From: Trichinella spiralis
Lineage: Eukaryota > Nematoda > Enoplea > Trichinellida > Trichinellidae
Assembly: GCA_000181795.3 (NCBI GenBank)
Contig: CM012953.1
Coordinates: 9,474,893 to 9,538,892, forward strand
Direction of reading: 5' to 3'
DNA length: 64,000 bases
The notes under the pieces were generated by a model that saw nothing but the letters and a program-made list of their open reading frames with translations, had not been told where the DNA came from and did not search any database. Position numbers and translations under genes: made by a program. Each line of letters opens with the position of its first letter. Position 1 is the first letter of the stretch. Shown one piece after another: positions 1 to 18,436 of the stretch.

Positions 1-25
1 AATTTAAAACGCTTGACAGCAATGT

Positions 26-132
26 GCATTAATCTCATTGAAAAGCTTTCAAAAGTGAAAACCGACATATGGAATATGGCCTTGAAGGCTGATCTGCACT
101 TAGCAAAGTGAAAATCTGTCCACATTGAAAAT
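26..132 (-). repeat. Inverted-repeat copy A (~105 bp), pair of 3451-3557
   Basis: Read on the opposite strand, this block matches 3451-3557 with about three mismatches over roughly 107 bases. Copy B lies within RPL4 intron 2. It contains small self-complementary stretches (CACTT..AAGTG and CATAT..ATATG). It has no terminal inverted repeats of its own and no target-site duplication that I can see. It could be a short interspersed element or a structured RNA gene copy; I could not assign boxes C/D, H/ACA or an Sm site convincingly. Confidence 0.75.
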
Positions 133-295
133 TTTCCTAATTCACTTTTCAAACGTCATGATAGCAATAAAAAGAGCGGATGTATTTCAAAACTATCACC
201 CGTTACAGCATTTTAAAAATAACAGAAATGAAACTATTTAAATAATCTTTCTCGAAGCAAAACGCATCTGTGAAAATAAGACAAAATGCTTAACA

Positions 296-335
296 GCAGC
301 AGCAACAACAACAACGACGACAACGACGATTAGTG
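296..335. repeat. Imperfect trinucleotide tract (CAG/CAA/GAC)
   Basis: There is a run of CAG, CAA and GAC/AAC triplets in otherwise non-coding AT-rich DNA. It is not in any open frame that I can support as coding. Confidence 0.6.
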
Positions 336-2958
336 TAGCAAAAAAATCTAAAGTAACTTTTGATACAAAACATTGTTCATATATTTAAATTAATTACGGT
401 AAGTTTTACAAACAGTGCACTACAACATATTAAAAACAAGTATAATTCAGACACGTCATTTAAATAATTATATCCAAATTATTTTGCTGTTTTAAAATAT
501 TGGACAATTAAAATTCAACATATCTTGCAGTAATAAATTAAAATTTTGAAATTTTTAATGCGGCAAAATTGGAGAAACTTCATTATAACAAAGAAAAGCA
601 GTGAGGATGAAACATTTTTTGTGATTTTTGTTAGTAATCCACCAATACAATTTTGAATTTTTATGAAATAAGTGTTTTACTGTTGTTGGCTAAAGTTATT
701 CAACAACAAAGAAATGAAATCAACACGTGACAATCGTTATTTTAATACTAAAATAAAGGAATTAAATTAACATAAAATAATAAAACATCTATAAGTGAAA
801 TGTGAATTTTAGAAAAAATGTCCTACTAGTAGTTTTTTTATGAAAATTCAAAAATGCGATGTACACCACAGATTTTAAAACATTAATTAAATATTCAAAT
901 CAAACAAAACGCAGCTCACTAATTATTTCGTTTACATTTCAATTCCTTTGAAATATTTCATTTTCTATGATTCATTGCAAAGCAAAATTACTATAATAAT
1001 AAGAGCATAATTTTCCACAGAGCGTCACTAAAAAATTCATCATTTACAAAATGTGTTTGATTTTGTTTTAGAAAAGAAAGTTATCAACGTTCCCAAAGAT
1101 GACACAAACGCAGAAAACACAAAAAAGAAGCATTGAAACAAAATGAAACACATTAATCTATAAACAATAAAATCTGAATTGTTCAATAAAAAGGAAATTC
1201 ATGAAAAGTATCAACAAACTAATACACATATATGAAAACAAATCATAGCAAACTCAATTCTAAATAAAAATTATAAATTATTGTTATAAATATTAACGCT
1301 ACGATTACCAAGGCACTTTTGCACACAAGTTTTACCAAAACGGGTTTCGCCGGACACCACTATTTCATTTGCATTTTCACGTTAGCTGAAATGTGCGAAC
1401 CTATAAAAAACGTAGCGGCAGCTAGAATCAAGCCACTTTTATTCACAAAATTATTTTACAAAGATAATTTAATAGTAATGCACACCGTATTTGCAAAAGC
1501 GTTGGTGACAACTATCAACCAATCAATGATTAACACAAAGTAACAAATCAAATAGCACAATTTATTTGCCCAATCACTAAATCAGAATGATTATCTAATA
1601 AAATAGCGCAAGCCAATAGCCAATTACCGGTCAACCGCCGAACAACCTACCTGCAAACAGCCACTCACATTGCGTAATGATTTTCAAATCGCTCGGATGT
1701 TCGACATATTCTATTTTAAAGAAAAATCCCGGAGCAGTAGCAAAGTAATCGCAGATTTTTTTGTTTTTAAAAATGTGAAGTAACGTCAGAAGCAGGTGTT
1801 GAAAAAATCAGCAGAAATAAACTTCTTTTGGCAGAGTTTATTTCATTTTTCCGCTGCTGTGGTTTAGCCAAACCTCTTTTGGCAACCGTAGGGTCAATCT
1901 TTAAGAGTATGTTAGAATTCATAAAATATTACTGAGGAAAGATGAATTTTATATTTTATTTTTTCTAAATGTATACAGATCGGCTAATTGCAATATTTAA
2001 AATAATTCATTATTTTTTCATAAAATTAAATATATATATAATTAACGTTTTAATACATTTTGGCTATTTGTCATACTGTTATTTATTGTGCCTGCAATTC
2101 ACAAAATACTGTAATTCATAGGGTCGACAACTTGGCAATTACATTTCTACTGAGGTATTGTTGTACATTCTGTTTTTACTAGTTTTTTTGAAATAAATAA
2201 TATAAGTACATAATTATTCTTTAATATTACTATATGATTTGTCGTTTTTGCTTTGAGAGTTAGTAATGTTTTTCCGCAATGCTATTGAGAAATTGCTTGG
2301 AAAAAATATTTTAATATGTTTATCATTGTCATTTTTCAAGGAATGTTATTAGATAAGTATATCTTTTAAATCTTAATTACTTTTAGAAATGTTTTCCAGT
2401 ATTATTTGATTTTTATGGTTCTTTGAAATTAAAAGAAAAGTGTAACAATTGCATTACAGTTGCTTAATTTCTTTTGTTTCTCATAGTATTTCTGTTTTTC
2501 CTTAGGTTTTACATTTTTGTTGTATAAGATACATGTATAGTGAAATTTGTTTTAATGCTGTTTGCTATGAGTGTCTTGCTTAGAACTTGTACTGCATTTT
2601 AATACTTTTCTGTTGTCTTTCAATTATTATATTTCGTTTAGTTTTACTTTTCGAACACTTTCTGTTGTTTTTCCTCAGGTTTTTTAACTTAATTTTATTA
2701 TTATTTATTATTAATTAATTTAATTTTAATTTTATTACTCTTCTGCTACAGCTATCAATGCAGTTGAAAGGTGTTAATTTTTAGTATTTAAAATTTATAC
2801 TCTTATTCGTGTTATAAACAAACAATTTATGACTTATTTGCAGTAGTAATTTGATAAATAATTTAAATTTAAAATTTTAATAGGACTTCACGTTTTGTTT
2901 AACAGTATTTGTGTTCATTAATACTTAAAAACTGAAATTTGAAAATTACGTTGTAGCT

Positions 2959-4714
2959 ATGGCAAGGCCATTGGTATCGGTTTATGATGAGAAAGGTAAT
3001 CTGACAGAGGAGACGATTAAGCTTCCCGATGTTTTCAAGGCGCCTTTGCGTCCTGACTTGGTATCTTTCATTCATGCACAGATGCGTTTAAATGCTCGTC
3101 AGCCATATGCAGTTTCAAGAAAAGCAGGTTGGTAGTTTTGTGATGAAAATTGAAATATTATGTTTGAGGCATATTTATTCATTAGGTCATCAAACATCCG
3201 CTGAATCTTGGGGAACTGGACGCGCTGTTTCTCGTATACCAAGAGTTCGGGGCGGTGGAACACACCGCAGTGGTCAAGGCGCATTTGGAAACATGTGTCG
3301 AGGAGGACGAATGTTTGCACCAACTTCTGTTTGGCGTCGATGGCATCGGAGAATCAACGTAGCACAAAAAAGATATGCCATTTGTTCAGCTATTGCAGCA
3401 ACCGGAATTCCATCACTGATTATGGCTCGAGGTGACTATTCTGTGTGATAATTTTAAATGTGGACAGATTTTCACTTTGCTAAGTGCAGATCAGCCTTCA
3501 AGGCCATATTCCATATGTCGGTTTTCACTTTTGAAAGCTTTTCAATAAGATTAATGCTTATAATATGAATGGTTATTTTAAAGATTAAAAATGTTTTGCA
3601 AGAAATGAATATGTGAATAAATGAACACATTTTGTTCAATCAATTGTTGCAGGTCATTCAATAAGCGAAATACCGGAGGTACCGTTGGTGGTCTGTGACA
3701 AATTGGAAGGTTATAAGAAAACAAAAGATGCAGTTGCTTTTTTGAAGGCTGTTAAAGCTTGGTCAGATATAGAAAAAGTGAGTAATTTTAATTTATTTTT
3801 GAATTGTTAATGCTTTAATAAAATAAAATATTATCAAACAGGTGTACAACAGTCGACGACATCGTGCTGGTAAAGGAAAAATGAGGAACCGTCGTTGGAA
3901 ACAAAAGAAAGGTCCACTGATAATTTACAACCACAACAATGGAATTAAGCAGGCTTTTCGCAATATACCGGGTATGAGTGAGTGCATATTTTTTTATTCT
4001 TTATTTCGAGAATGAATTTTGCAGGCATCAGCTTCTTGCAAGTGGACAATCTGAATCTTTTGAAACTAGCTCCCGGTGGCCATTTGGGACGTTTCTGTAT
4101 TTGGACTGCGGGTGCGTTCAAAAAATTGAATGCACTGTATGGAACATTTAAAGCTCCGTCGCAGTTGAAAACTGGCTGGCGGTAATAAATTTTTTGTATA
4201 AATTTTAACATTTATGAAAGAGTGTTTGTAATGTCTTCATTTTTTGATTTAGTCTGCCTAAACCAAAAATGACTATGGCGGATTTTTCACGCTTGATCAA
4301 AAGTGAAGAAATTCAGAAGGCAATTCGTCCTAGAATGTGAGAATAATTTTTGTATTTCAAGGAAGGATTATCTGAAAGTAAATTATTGTTTTTAAGCAAG
4401 CCAGCTAAGCCGCAGGAAAAACGGAAGAATCCTTTGAAGAACTTTGAATTCATGTGCGAGCTGAATCCGTACGCAGCTGTACTGGCTCGTGCAGCAGTGT
4501 TGAAAAACCAAAAGAAGGATACTTCTAAAAAGAAAGTGAAGAAACAGAAGAAAGTAACAAGTTTTGGTGTATTATATGCATAGAATAATAAATATATTGT
4601 GCATGTGATTATTTACAGGTGACAGAGGTGAGCAAAAAGAAAACACTGAAAGGGGCAAAAGCTAAAAAGAAATCTGGAAAAACAAAAGCCGCAGAGCCAG
4701 CTGCATCATCTTGA
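2959..4714 (+). CDS. RPL4: 60S ribosomal protein L4 (uL4)
   Basis: Structural protein of the large ribosomal subunit; its internal loop lines the peptide exit tunnel. Eight coding exons join in frame: 2959-3127, 3186-3431, 3653-3777, 3842-3971, 4025-4181, 4253-4336, 4397-4553 and 4619-4714. They give 387 residues. The product starts [13 protein letters not shown] and carries the family hallmarks [51 protein letters not shown] and [17 protein letters not shown], ending in the usual Lys/Ala-rich tail. The length is slightly under that of human RPL4 (about 427), as in other invertebrates with shorter tails. All introns are GT-AG; intron 2 is the longest (221 bp) and carries one half of an inverted repeat. 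A polyadenylation signal follows the stop. It is tail-to-tail with the KH-domain gene. Confidence 0.97.
3451..3557 (+). repeat. Inverted-repeat copy B inside RPL4 intron 2
   Basis: Near-perfect reverse complement of 26-132, filling about half of the 221-bp intron 3432-3652. Ribosomal-protein introns often host snoRNAs (vertebrate RPL4 hosts SNORD18-type and other box C/D RNAs), so an intronic RNA gene is possible. I find no clean pair of C and D boxes, and the H-box-like AGATTA near the end is weak. The identity of the two copies, higher than expected for unconstrained intron sequence, shows either recent duplication or selection. Confidence 0.75.
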
Positions 4715-4731
4715 AATTTTGTGCTCTGATA

Positions 4732-4737
4732 AATAAA
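4732..4737 (+). promoter_or_regulatory. Polyadenylation signal of RPL4
   Basis: A canonical AATAAA lies 18 bases after the RPL4 stop codon, followed by a T-rich stretch, giving a very short 3' UTR as usual for ribosomal-protein genes. Confidence 0.7.
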
Positions 4738-5249
4738 ATGGAATTTTATTTAATCGTTGTATTTTTATTTTTTGTGCTTGAAACATATTTTTAGGTAAGG
4801 AGAGTAATGATAAATGATTTTTATACGAAGTAGTAGAATTGTAGTTCACAAAGAGAAGCAAAATTTGAGGATTTTTACAACTAAATTAACAATAGTGTAA
4901 ACTTAAAATTCGAATGACATGAGTTTCCGAATGATAAAAGCTGCAAATGTCAGGGAAAAGCATCTTTGCATTGTTGATTGTTTATTTTCATTGTAATTAC
5001 AATGATAATAGAGAATCAATTTAATAAATTAGCAATGTAGATTTGTTTATACAAAAAAAAGATTTCCAAGCTTTCGAACAATAATAAAACATTAGATAGC
5101 AATATCAGTTACATATATCTTTTTTTTCTGTAGGATTATTGTATTTGAACAGCTTGTTAAAAATCAACATTTAAAAAGCAAATAAAAGGAAAAAGTAAAT
5201 GCTTTCCCATTTGCATATGAATTGTTCACACCAATGTAGTGTAATTAAT

Positions 5250-9875
<4,626 letters not shown>

Positions 9876-9880
9876 ATTTC

Positions 9881-12800
9881 TGAAATTGAATTATTATTTC
9901 ATCACTGATTGCTTGAACTTGCCCATTGAAAGTGGAAAATTTTCTCTTAATTCAAAAAAAAAATTAAAACAAACAGTTATCACCAAACAAAACTTTATAG
10001 ATTATAAAAATGGATTTTTTCAAATTTTATATTCTTATGAAAAGTAATAAGCATTAATTTTACATTAATAAATATTAGCAAAAATAACAAAAACAAAACA
10101 ATAACAGCAAAGCATATCGCAATGTGAGCGTTGGTGAGAAGAGGAAAAATAAATTGTGTTGGCGATTAGAAATGACTTGATTTAACAAATTTACTACTTT
10201 AATAATAATCGATCAAATAGTTCAATATTTTACAGTTAGCAATAATAATTGCTATTATTGCAAAAGTGAGCATAAGTGAGCGCGTAATGACAAACTCAGG
10301 AAAAACATCTTATAATTGTGAAATTCAAATGGATAAAGGTGACCTTCATTGAGAAAAGCAATTTGCTTCAAGTTGTCAAAGGCTGGGCTAATGATGTATA
10401 TAATCAGCACGGCTGGCAGTTCAACTTCCGAAATCTATTTTGCATTCGTTGATCAGCTTTTCTCATTCAATTATCCAAGCTGATCATCAATGGTTAACCT
10501 TATCAAACAGTGTTGCCGCCAGTCATGCAACTTTCAGACACTATCTAATATACACAATTGCCTAGTTATATTTTCACCGCTTCATCGCACTGTTCAATTG
10601 ACGTTTTTGAACAGTGCAATCCTATGCAAATATTTTCTTCTTTTTTTTTCAAAAATATGATAATTATTCAATAAAGAATAATTTCATTTAAAAATGTTTT
10701 CTAATCAGATGAATAATATAACTTTTGCAAAAAAGATATCGCCATAAAAAACCTTATGCTTTCACACTTTTAAAATAAATATTCACTTCATGTAAATATC
10801 TATAATAAAAATGATAAGCTTAAAATTTTTTGTCTGTTTTACAAAACAGCTTAGTTGACATTTCCCTTTGGACATTCATTAAAAAAAAGAAAAAAGCAAT
10901 GATCCTTCATAATATCAACAAGAACAAGAACAACAATAATGATAATAAAAAATAATAATAATAATAAACCGCTACCGACAATCGATAGATAGCACGGAAA
11001 CGTCGTGCAATTTTACTTTTGCATTTTTCCTTTTCTACTCCAGATCAATTTTCAATTCTTTTTTATTAATTTCTTTTCTTCGCACACTTTCTGGTCATAC
11101 TTTGACATAAATTAACCCTTGCCATTAAATTGTATGCTTTTCAAAATGCAAATACTTGAAATATTTTTGTGCTGATTATCGATTTTCGTCCGTTGGATAA
11201 CTTTTATACCGTATATCTCTCAAAAGAAGCATCAATTCATAATTGGACGATGCGTTGTTCCACAAATGAACAAAACAAAAAAACAGCTCAGGTGGAATAT
11301 TAAAATTTGTACAAGAAACGGTAATACAATGGAAAGAATTTTTTCTTTTGTTTTATTATTTCATGGATGTGACGACGGAGAAGAAATTTTCAACAAATGA
11401 AATATTGTTATGTGAAAAGGAAATCGTTTAATTCAAAATTGATGACGAAGATCATTATTAAAGATGGCCCCAAGTCGATACTATTCGATATGTGATCAAA
11501 TAGATTTTCAAGATAAATATTGACAATTATTGTCATCTTGCAGTGAACAAACAATGAAGTCTGCTTATCAAGCTTCAAGTTGGAGAATGTCAATCTGTGC
11601 AATGAAATTTTTATTGCCTCGAAGTTTCATCAAATGTTTGGAATTTTGTAAAAGTTATATTTCACTGTTTGTGAGAGTAAATTCAACACAGACAAATGGA
11701 CATCTCCGATGACAGCATTCAAAGACAAAATTACAATGGAATGTAAAGCAGATAAAAACAAAGAAAATAAAATCATAAAAATTCAAGCAAAATTTGATAC
11801 ACATTACATTTCAGTTTTTTTTTGAACACCATACACTGATAATCAATTACAAATGGATATGGATATTTTGAAAAATGAAAAAGAAAAGATGAAAGATGCT
11901 CGGACGCAGTGATGTGACTACGTCAAAGTGAATCAAATGGAATCAATGCATATATAATAGTGGCGCACCTCTGTGAAGCTCACCTGTCACATGAAAAGCA
12001 AATTCATAGCAGAACTAGTCCTGTAAATACAACTATAGATCTTTGTCGAAAAACATCATCTGACTTCTTACACTACGTGCTCACCTCCTCCTTTTCCTCC
12101 TCCTCCTCCTCCTCCTCGGTCAGCAAGCAAAGCAATCAAACTGCATTTCGCAGAAATTAAATTTATCACAACTGAAGAATTTGCAAACAGCAATTCGAAT
12201 TCGTTGCGGCGACATATGCAACAAGTGCACATGTGCACACCGGGCAAACTAAACTATCTTCTAATAAAATGCAAACTTTGCTTAAGCTTCTTCTTCTTAC
12301 AACACACAATTCATTTCCCTCTCTCGCTTTCTGAGGTGCTTTGTGAAGAGCCATCGAATGATATTTGATTGACATTCTCTTACACAATAGAAATAGCATT
12401 AAACGTTTTTAATGCTGACGTTGGACTACTAGCAACACAACGGCAACAACAACAACAACAACAAAGAAGCTATGAACATTTTACAGAGTGCATTTCTGTT
12501 TCATATATGTATGCATTAAGAGAATACTTACTTCTGCAATGTTACTTTGGCTGAGAAACTTGTCAACAAATTTAACTAATATTAATAACTCTAAAACTGA
12601 CCAAATGACCAATTGAATGAATGAAATGACCAAAATACGTTTTGCAAGCTGTATTAAAAAATAAGTTTGATGTTCGTCAAAGAATAATCATCAAGATCAA
12701 TATAAAGTCAGAGAATCTTTTCTTTATTACCTACTCTATCACTGTTGAAGTTGTGAACAGCAGTAATATATGAAATTCTCTCGATTACGAGCTCGTATTT

Positions 12801-15800
12801 GCAACTATTTTCAACCAAATAAACTTTTTTGGGTAAAATTCTTTTTATGCAAATAAATAATTCACTTTAAACCTCAACTGCAGAACATCTGTTGACTGAT
12901 ATTCTATTTTAAAATAAAAAATATAACGTAATTTTTATATATTAATTTTTGTTTGGAAAACTAACTAAATGATCGATATTATTGCAGAAATGCTTTTAAA
13001 CATTTAAAACACATCTATTACACTTATTTATACGAAAGAGAGATGAAATGATATTTTCTTGTACGACAAAGAAATTATAGTAAATCATTTTTTCATTTTT
13101 TGAACAAATTTTTATCAAAATAGAATTTCAAATTGTAAAAATTACTTTGAATTTCTTTGTTCAATTTACTCGACACTTTTTCATGCCAGATCGAATCGAT
13201 CTGTATTAATTACATCTTCATTATTTATTATTGTCTTTCATTTTGACAACTTCAACTTTTAATTAAAAAGCCGTATATTGCAATAAATGAAACATTTTAC
13301 ACACAATACACCTTTTCATCAGCATCGTAAGCTTCATCACAAGTATTGTTAACTATTGTAACTTTGACATATTTGCTTTGACCAAAGTTTGTCGTGTTGC
13401 GCTACGGATACTGGCATTTGTTTTAATCTTCCATTTGAAAATTATGCTATAAAGTTGCATGCCATTTTGTAGAACAAAAAGCAAAAGAAGAAAGGAAAAA
13501 CGTAATTCCTAAACGTTATCCCGCTTTTCACTGCTTCAACAAATAAACTTTTTTTCAAAGTTGGCTTTTTCCTCATCTGTTCAAGCAGGTTGAACATATG
13601 GTTTAGCGCATTATTGCATTCTGAAATGATTAAAATGCTTTCTACTGATCAACTACAACTCGCACGGCAATCCGCGATGATTGAGCTCCCTCGTGCAGAG
13701 ACATTCTTGCAATTTAAGAAAATTGAAGAACAAAAAAGCATCTACGTATTATTTCCATTTCACATTTCTTCAACGATGTTCAACACTGCATTTTTTGAAT
13801 ACATTGATTTGTTCACAAATTCATGAATTATTTTTATTTTATTCTTTTTTTTAAATAATTTTCGTACTGAAAAAATGATGATGATAAAAAAATTAAGGTA
13901 ATTATTTGAGCATTTTGAACAAACAGTTTCAACAACAAATACATATAACAAGTATGATTATAGATGAGTGAAAGAAGAAACGCACGATGAAATGTAAAAT
14001 GATCTGATTGATGCTTTATTGTAATAGTTTACCAGTTCTAATAATAAATTGAAATTGCTATTGAAAATAATCCATTTTATTTTGAAGCTGACAAGAAATC
14101 AACTGGAAAAATTGAGCTGTTGAAAGTCTAATTGAAAATTTATCTGATAAATCACAGATTAACATGAAATTTTAAAAAAATTTGAATTTTTTACTATTCT
14201 GTAAAAGCACTCATTATTCTCCTTCATCTGTATTAAAAATGCTATTAAATAGTTTAAAATTCACTTCCTTGTGACATAAAATTATAAAAATACTTTCTCC
14301 AATATGAAATAATAAGCTACTTAGTATACTGGCTTAGGGCCGTTTAAAATTCTCAGCAGTCTGTTAACAGCTTCATTTTAAAGTTGATTCCACTAATCTC
14401 TGAAGCGCGTTATTTCCACATGAGAATTAGAAAGCATTTACAGCTTGTGCATCCAGTTAAGCATGTTTTCGTTCATTAGGCATTTTTTCTTTTGTTTGCT
14501 TCTTGTTAGTTTTTTTTTGAGAAAATGCAGCTTTGAAATGATGAAAAGGATTTTCAAACGTGAAAAGTTCAATTTTTACCAATTCCAAGTTTAGCTTGGA
14601 TAATTGGAATGAAAATAATTATGACTGAATTTCTTTTTTTTTGAAAATTAAATTATCTTAATTAAAGATAAATAACTGAGTGATAATATTAAAAATTATG
14701 GTGCAATAATGAATTGTCACAGAGGGATGAAAAAAGAGTGAACGAATTTCAGCTTATTAAAAAAAAAATAGACATTTTGATATAGTTGAAAAATGAAATG
14801 AAAAATTATTTTTTGTTTTAAAGTGTCATTGTGAACAAATTTAAACTTGAAGGGGTAGTAGTAGAAGAAGAAGAAGATGTTGTCTACCTGTGGAAAGTAT
14901 AGATGATGGAAAATTATAAAGCCAACCAACGGAAGCTTTGGAACATGGAATTTTTATCAGATGTCGATGGTTTCTTCTTCGTTTTTTTCGTCTTCTTTGG
15001 AAGCAGCTTTCTCTGACCGATGAATAAAAAGCAAAAGAAAGAGAAAATGGTTGTCAAGGGCGCGTGATGAGCAGAGAAACACTGATCGCCTCTTTGCAAC
15101 GCTTGGCAAGTTTGCTTTGCGTGAAAAGCTTCGGCCAGTGTCACATTAGCCAAACCAGTACGATCACATTGGAGTGGCGTTTTCAATATTTACTTTCGCT
15201 TAATCACAATATTGGCGCTGGTTTATCACAACGGGAAGTTTTGGACCGGCGGAGTGCGTCTGACGTCGATTGAACTTTTAGCAAAAGTTCAGCTCAGAAA
15301 AACACTGCTGCATCACAAAATTGACGTAGCTGCTTTCCAATGCAAATGAATAATCACAAGCTTGAAACAAAGCATGTAAGCAAGTAACAGCACAAAGAAC
15401 AAGAAGCAAAAATAATATATATATTCAACTATTTGTATAAATCAAAAACACAACTTAGCACACCTTATGCGATCAGTTTGTTGTTGGCTCTCAGTGTGGG
15501 AAAAGCTGCATATAAAGCTGAGCTAATATGCTAGGCGAAAACTGGGCGGAAGCAGAGCGTAGAATGCAGGAACTGAAGCACAGGTGAAAACTGAGAGGCC
15601 AGTATCGATTTCGTCAACGAAGGTGACGCACGCGTGCAGCGTGGACAGCGGTTTTGAAAGCGTCGCAACGCAAAGCGCTTATTTTATTTTATTTTTTTAC
15701 TTTCTACCTGAGCTATTAAATACCATGGCTATTGTCGTTTCCATTGCTGTCTTTATGCACGCAATGAATAAATATGAATAACAGACATCTAAATATCTAA

Positions 15801-18436
15801 GCCTCATAATCGCTGACTTCCATACAATTCGCTCACTCTCTTTCTTTCTTCGACTCTTGGAGCTCTTAATTTTAAATTTCCTATGAAATCTACATACTTT
15901 TTGTCAACGTTGTTTTGTGCTTTCTTTTTCTTAAATTGATTCAAATATTTTTCCGTCTTACTCCCTCTTCCCACAACCAAGAAAAAAAAATATATTCTTT
16001 TATCATTGATGACAACATGCATCATGACCATCATTATTTATTTGTTGATGAAGCCACCAAGCAAACAATCCAAGCATTGCTTGCAACATGAAATATTTGA
16101 TAATCGAAAATGGAAAATATTTCAATACAAAAGCCTTTTTCATTTCAAAGCCTAAAGCATGAAAAGTGTCTTAAAATAAAATTCACTTCTTATTCACTTT
16201 TGCCCTGAGTATGCTTTGTATTAAAATCAATTATCATTGACAAATTTATTTCTTCATAACCACAACCGTGTACATTATTCATCAGTCATTCATTTACTTC
16301 AATTATTCACAAATGAAAAATAACTACTTTATGAAATATCCTCTTTTATTTTTTTTATTGCTTTGAAAATTGCAGCGTAAAATTCATTTCAAACATGGGC
16401 TATTTAATCAAATTAGCTTCATTTTAAAGAAATAACCAAGCACAAAAAGCACAGGTTTTTTAAAATACTTTTTCTTTTAATTCACAATCAGCAGTATCGT
16501 TTAAACTAATTTATTGAAGTAGATGATTTCAATAATTGAAATATTTCATTCATAATTTTCACTATATTACATTATTTATTAAAAATTTCACTTGGAAACA
16601 AGCTATAAAAGCAAATTCTAAAAAAATAGTGGTGCAATCTTGCTGATTCTTTGAACAAATTTACCACTAAAAAAGTGGATAAAATTTTCTAAAACCATGT
16701 AATATATGCAAGCAAATGCTGTTTCAATGCAATATTTTCATTGTTCACATTGTTCACATCACGATTGTTTTATGCATTTTTTTTTGTAATCTGCAAAACT
16801 TTCTTACGAAGGTAATGCAAAATTTCAAATGTAGGAATGTAATATTTTTTCTCTTAATTTTATTTTTACAATTTTACTCAACATTGCTTTACTCAGTTGC
16901 TCCAAATTTTCTTTTGCTATTTTCAAATTTTAAATTACAGAGTACCTGATTTTTGTAATAAATTTGCTGATATCTTTCAATTGTAAAAATAATAAATAAA
17001 TTGCAAAATATATTAAAACCTTGAAATATTTTAAATTTGTGAATAAATTTACTCTAGAAATGAGGTGTGCATTAAACTCCTTTTGTGCAAAGCACATTAT
17101 TTAAAATGATTATTGAAGTTAAAATAATTAAGAAATTTTTAAGGAATGATGCGCTCATTTCTTTTGATTATTTTTCTCATTGATTTCTATTTCTTAGTAA
17201 TAAAAGCTACTAATTTCACTTATGATAAATATCGATAAATAGACTTGAATCATGCTTAGAGTATCAAAAATGTTCAATCACTTTACGACATAAATAATCT
17301 TCTCTTCTTGTTAGCAATGTTAGCACGCTCAGATTATTTACAGTGACATTAAAGTGATTAAAAACTTTAGATACGGTTTTTTCATTTAAATTGACTGAAT
17401 TTGTTTGTAAACAAGCAATATCAAATACTTTATCTTCTCGAATAACGCGCTATAACTGTAGTTATCTGCAATTTGAACAAAACCAATATTAAAACTAAAT
17501 AATAGCCTGCTAATTTACAAGCTTGTTTAACAAACATTTTTGAAATTCACATTATCATTTCGTTGATGTAGAAAATATGACTTCTTTTATTTTTATTTAC
17601 CAAGTTCAGTAGAGAATTCCCTCTCTTTTAATTTTTGAAAATATTTTAAAGTTGGAAATGTTAAACTTTTATTGACCAATAAATACAGCAGCATTTATTT
17701 AACAGCATACATAACATTGCAGCAATTTAAATCTCTGATTAAGTTCTTTTTATTTATGAGCTTTTCAATTTCATGGAAATTTTTTAAAAAATGCAAATGA
17801 AAATGTTACAAGTATAGAAAAGTTAAAAATGAAACAAAAATTGCGCTTATTCAAAATTTTTTATGCAACATAATAGAACAGGGTTAATGGAAATTATTTT
17901 TTAATTCAATCTAAATTGAGCAAATTTCTGAGATAAAATTTAAATTTATGTTAACTGTTTTACAACATTGAAGACTCTATACTCAGGGCATTTCTGGACA
18001 AATACATGGTAAATAGCTACGGACTAGTATATATATACATGCATAACCGAGCTTAAAGCTTGCAAGCTATCTCGAAGGATAAACATTAATAGAGAAGTTG
18101 TTATTTAAAAAATGCCATGCTCGATAATTGTAGAAGATTGTAGAACAGCTTCAAAGCATCAGTTTCAAAACATTTAATTTTACATAATAGTACATCATGA
18201 AGAATTTTTATATTTGGCAGTTCTGGAAAAGAAATTACCAAACTGAAGAACAGGTTCGAACCTGAATAATAATCTTCTTCTGGTGCTTTCTCTGATCAAC
18301 TTGGTCAAAGAGTGCAACTGTCACTTTTCTCATTCTTTGGTATTCATGTTGACAGAACACGTTTTCAAAATTTGCTATTTCACTTTTTTTTCAACGTAAA
18401 AGGCACACGTTACATTGAAGAAAAGAACAATGCAGG
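9881..18436. other. 8.5 kb stretch with no recognised coding gene
   Basis: No coding exon here resembles a known family on either strand. The splice acceptor at 9881 shows that a 5' non-coding exon of the PCBP-like gene lies somewhere to the right, so part of this stretch is probably its first intron, 5' UTR and promoter. The least AT-rich part is 15020-15680, which is a plausible but unproven promoter region. A CTC/TCC run near 12090-12118 and a CAA run near 12440-12462 are simple repeats. Short frames at 13590-13826 and 14914-15186 (minus) show no conserved features and I do not call them. Confidence 0.5.

Larger units (their letters stand above)
1..2958. other. Gene-poor AT-rich flank upstream of RPL4
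   Basis: I see no supportable coding exon here. The short open frames, for example one at 1319-1543, have no family resemblance, and the base composition is that of non-coding DNA. The stretch holds one half of an inverted repeat (26-132), an imperfect CAG/CAA/GAC trinucleotide tract near 296-335 and low-complexity AT runs near 2690-2740. The RPL4 promoter and 5' UTR must lie in its right part, but no core-promoter motif can be called with confidence. Confidence 0.6.

Noticed and set aside
1319-1543. 74-codon open frame upstream of RPL4
   Set aside because: No similarity to a known family, AT-rich codon use like the surroundings, and no splice partners. Left as chance.
13590-13826. 78-codon plus-strand frame in the gene-free stretch
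   Set aside because: No domain, low-complexity ends, no exon structure around it.
14914-15186. 90-codon minus-strand frame near the less AT-rich island
   Set aside because: It could overlap a PCBP 5' exon, but the peptide (Lys/Thr-rich with no family signature) does not look conserved.
18208-18275. tRNA-like block with a B-box-like GGTTCGAACC and a weak A-box-like TGGCAGTTCTGG
   Set aside because: The spacing is about right, but the acceptor arms do not pair and the A box lacks the conserved AG. I cannot build a cloverleaf.
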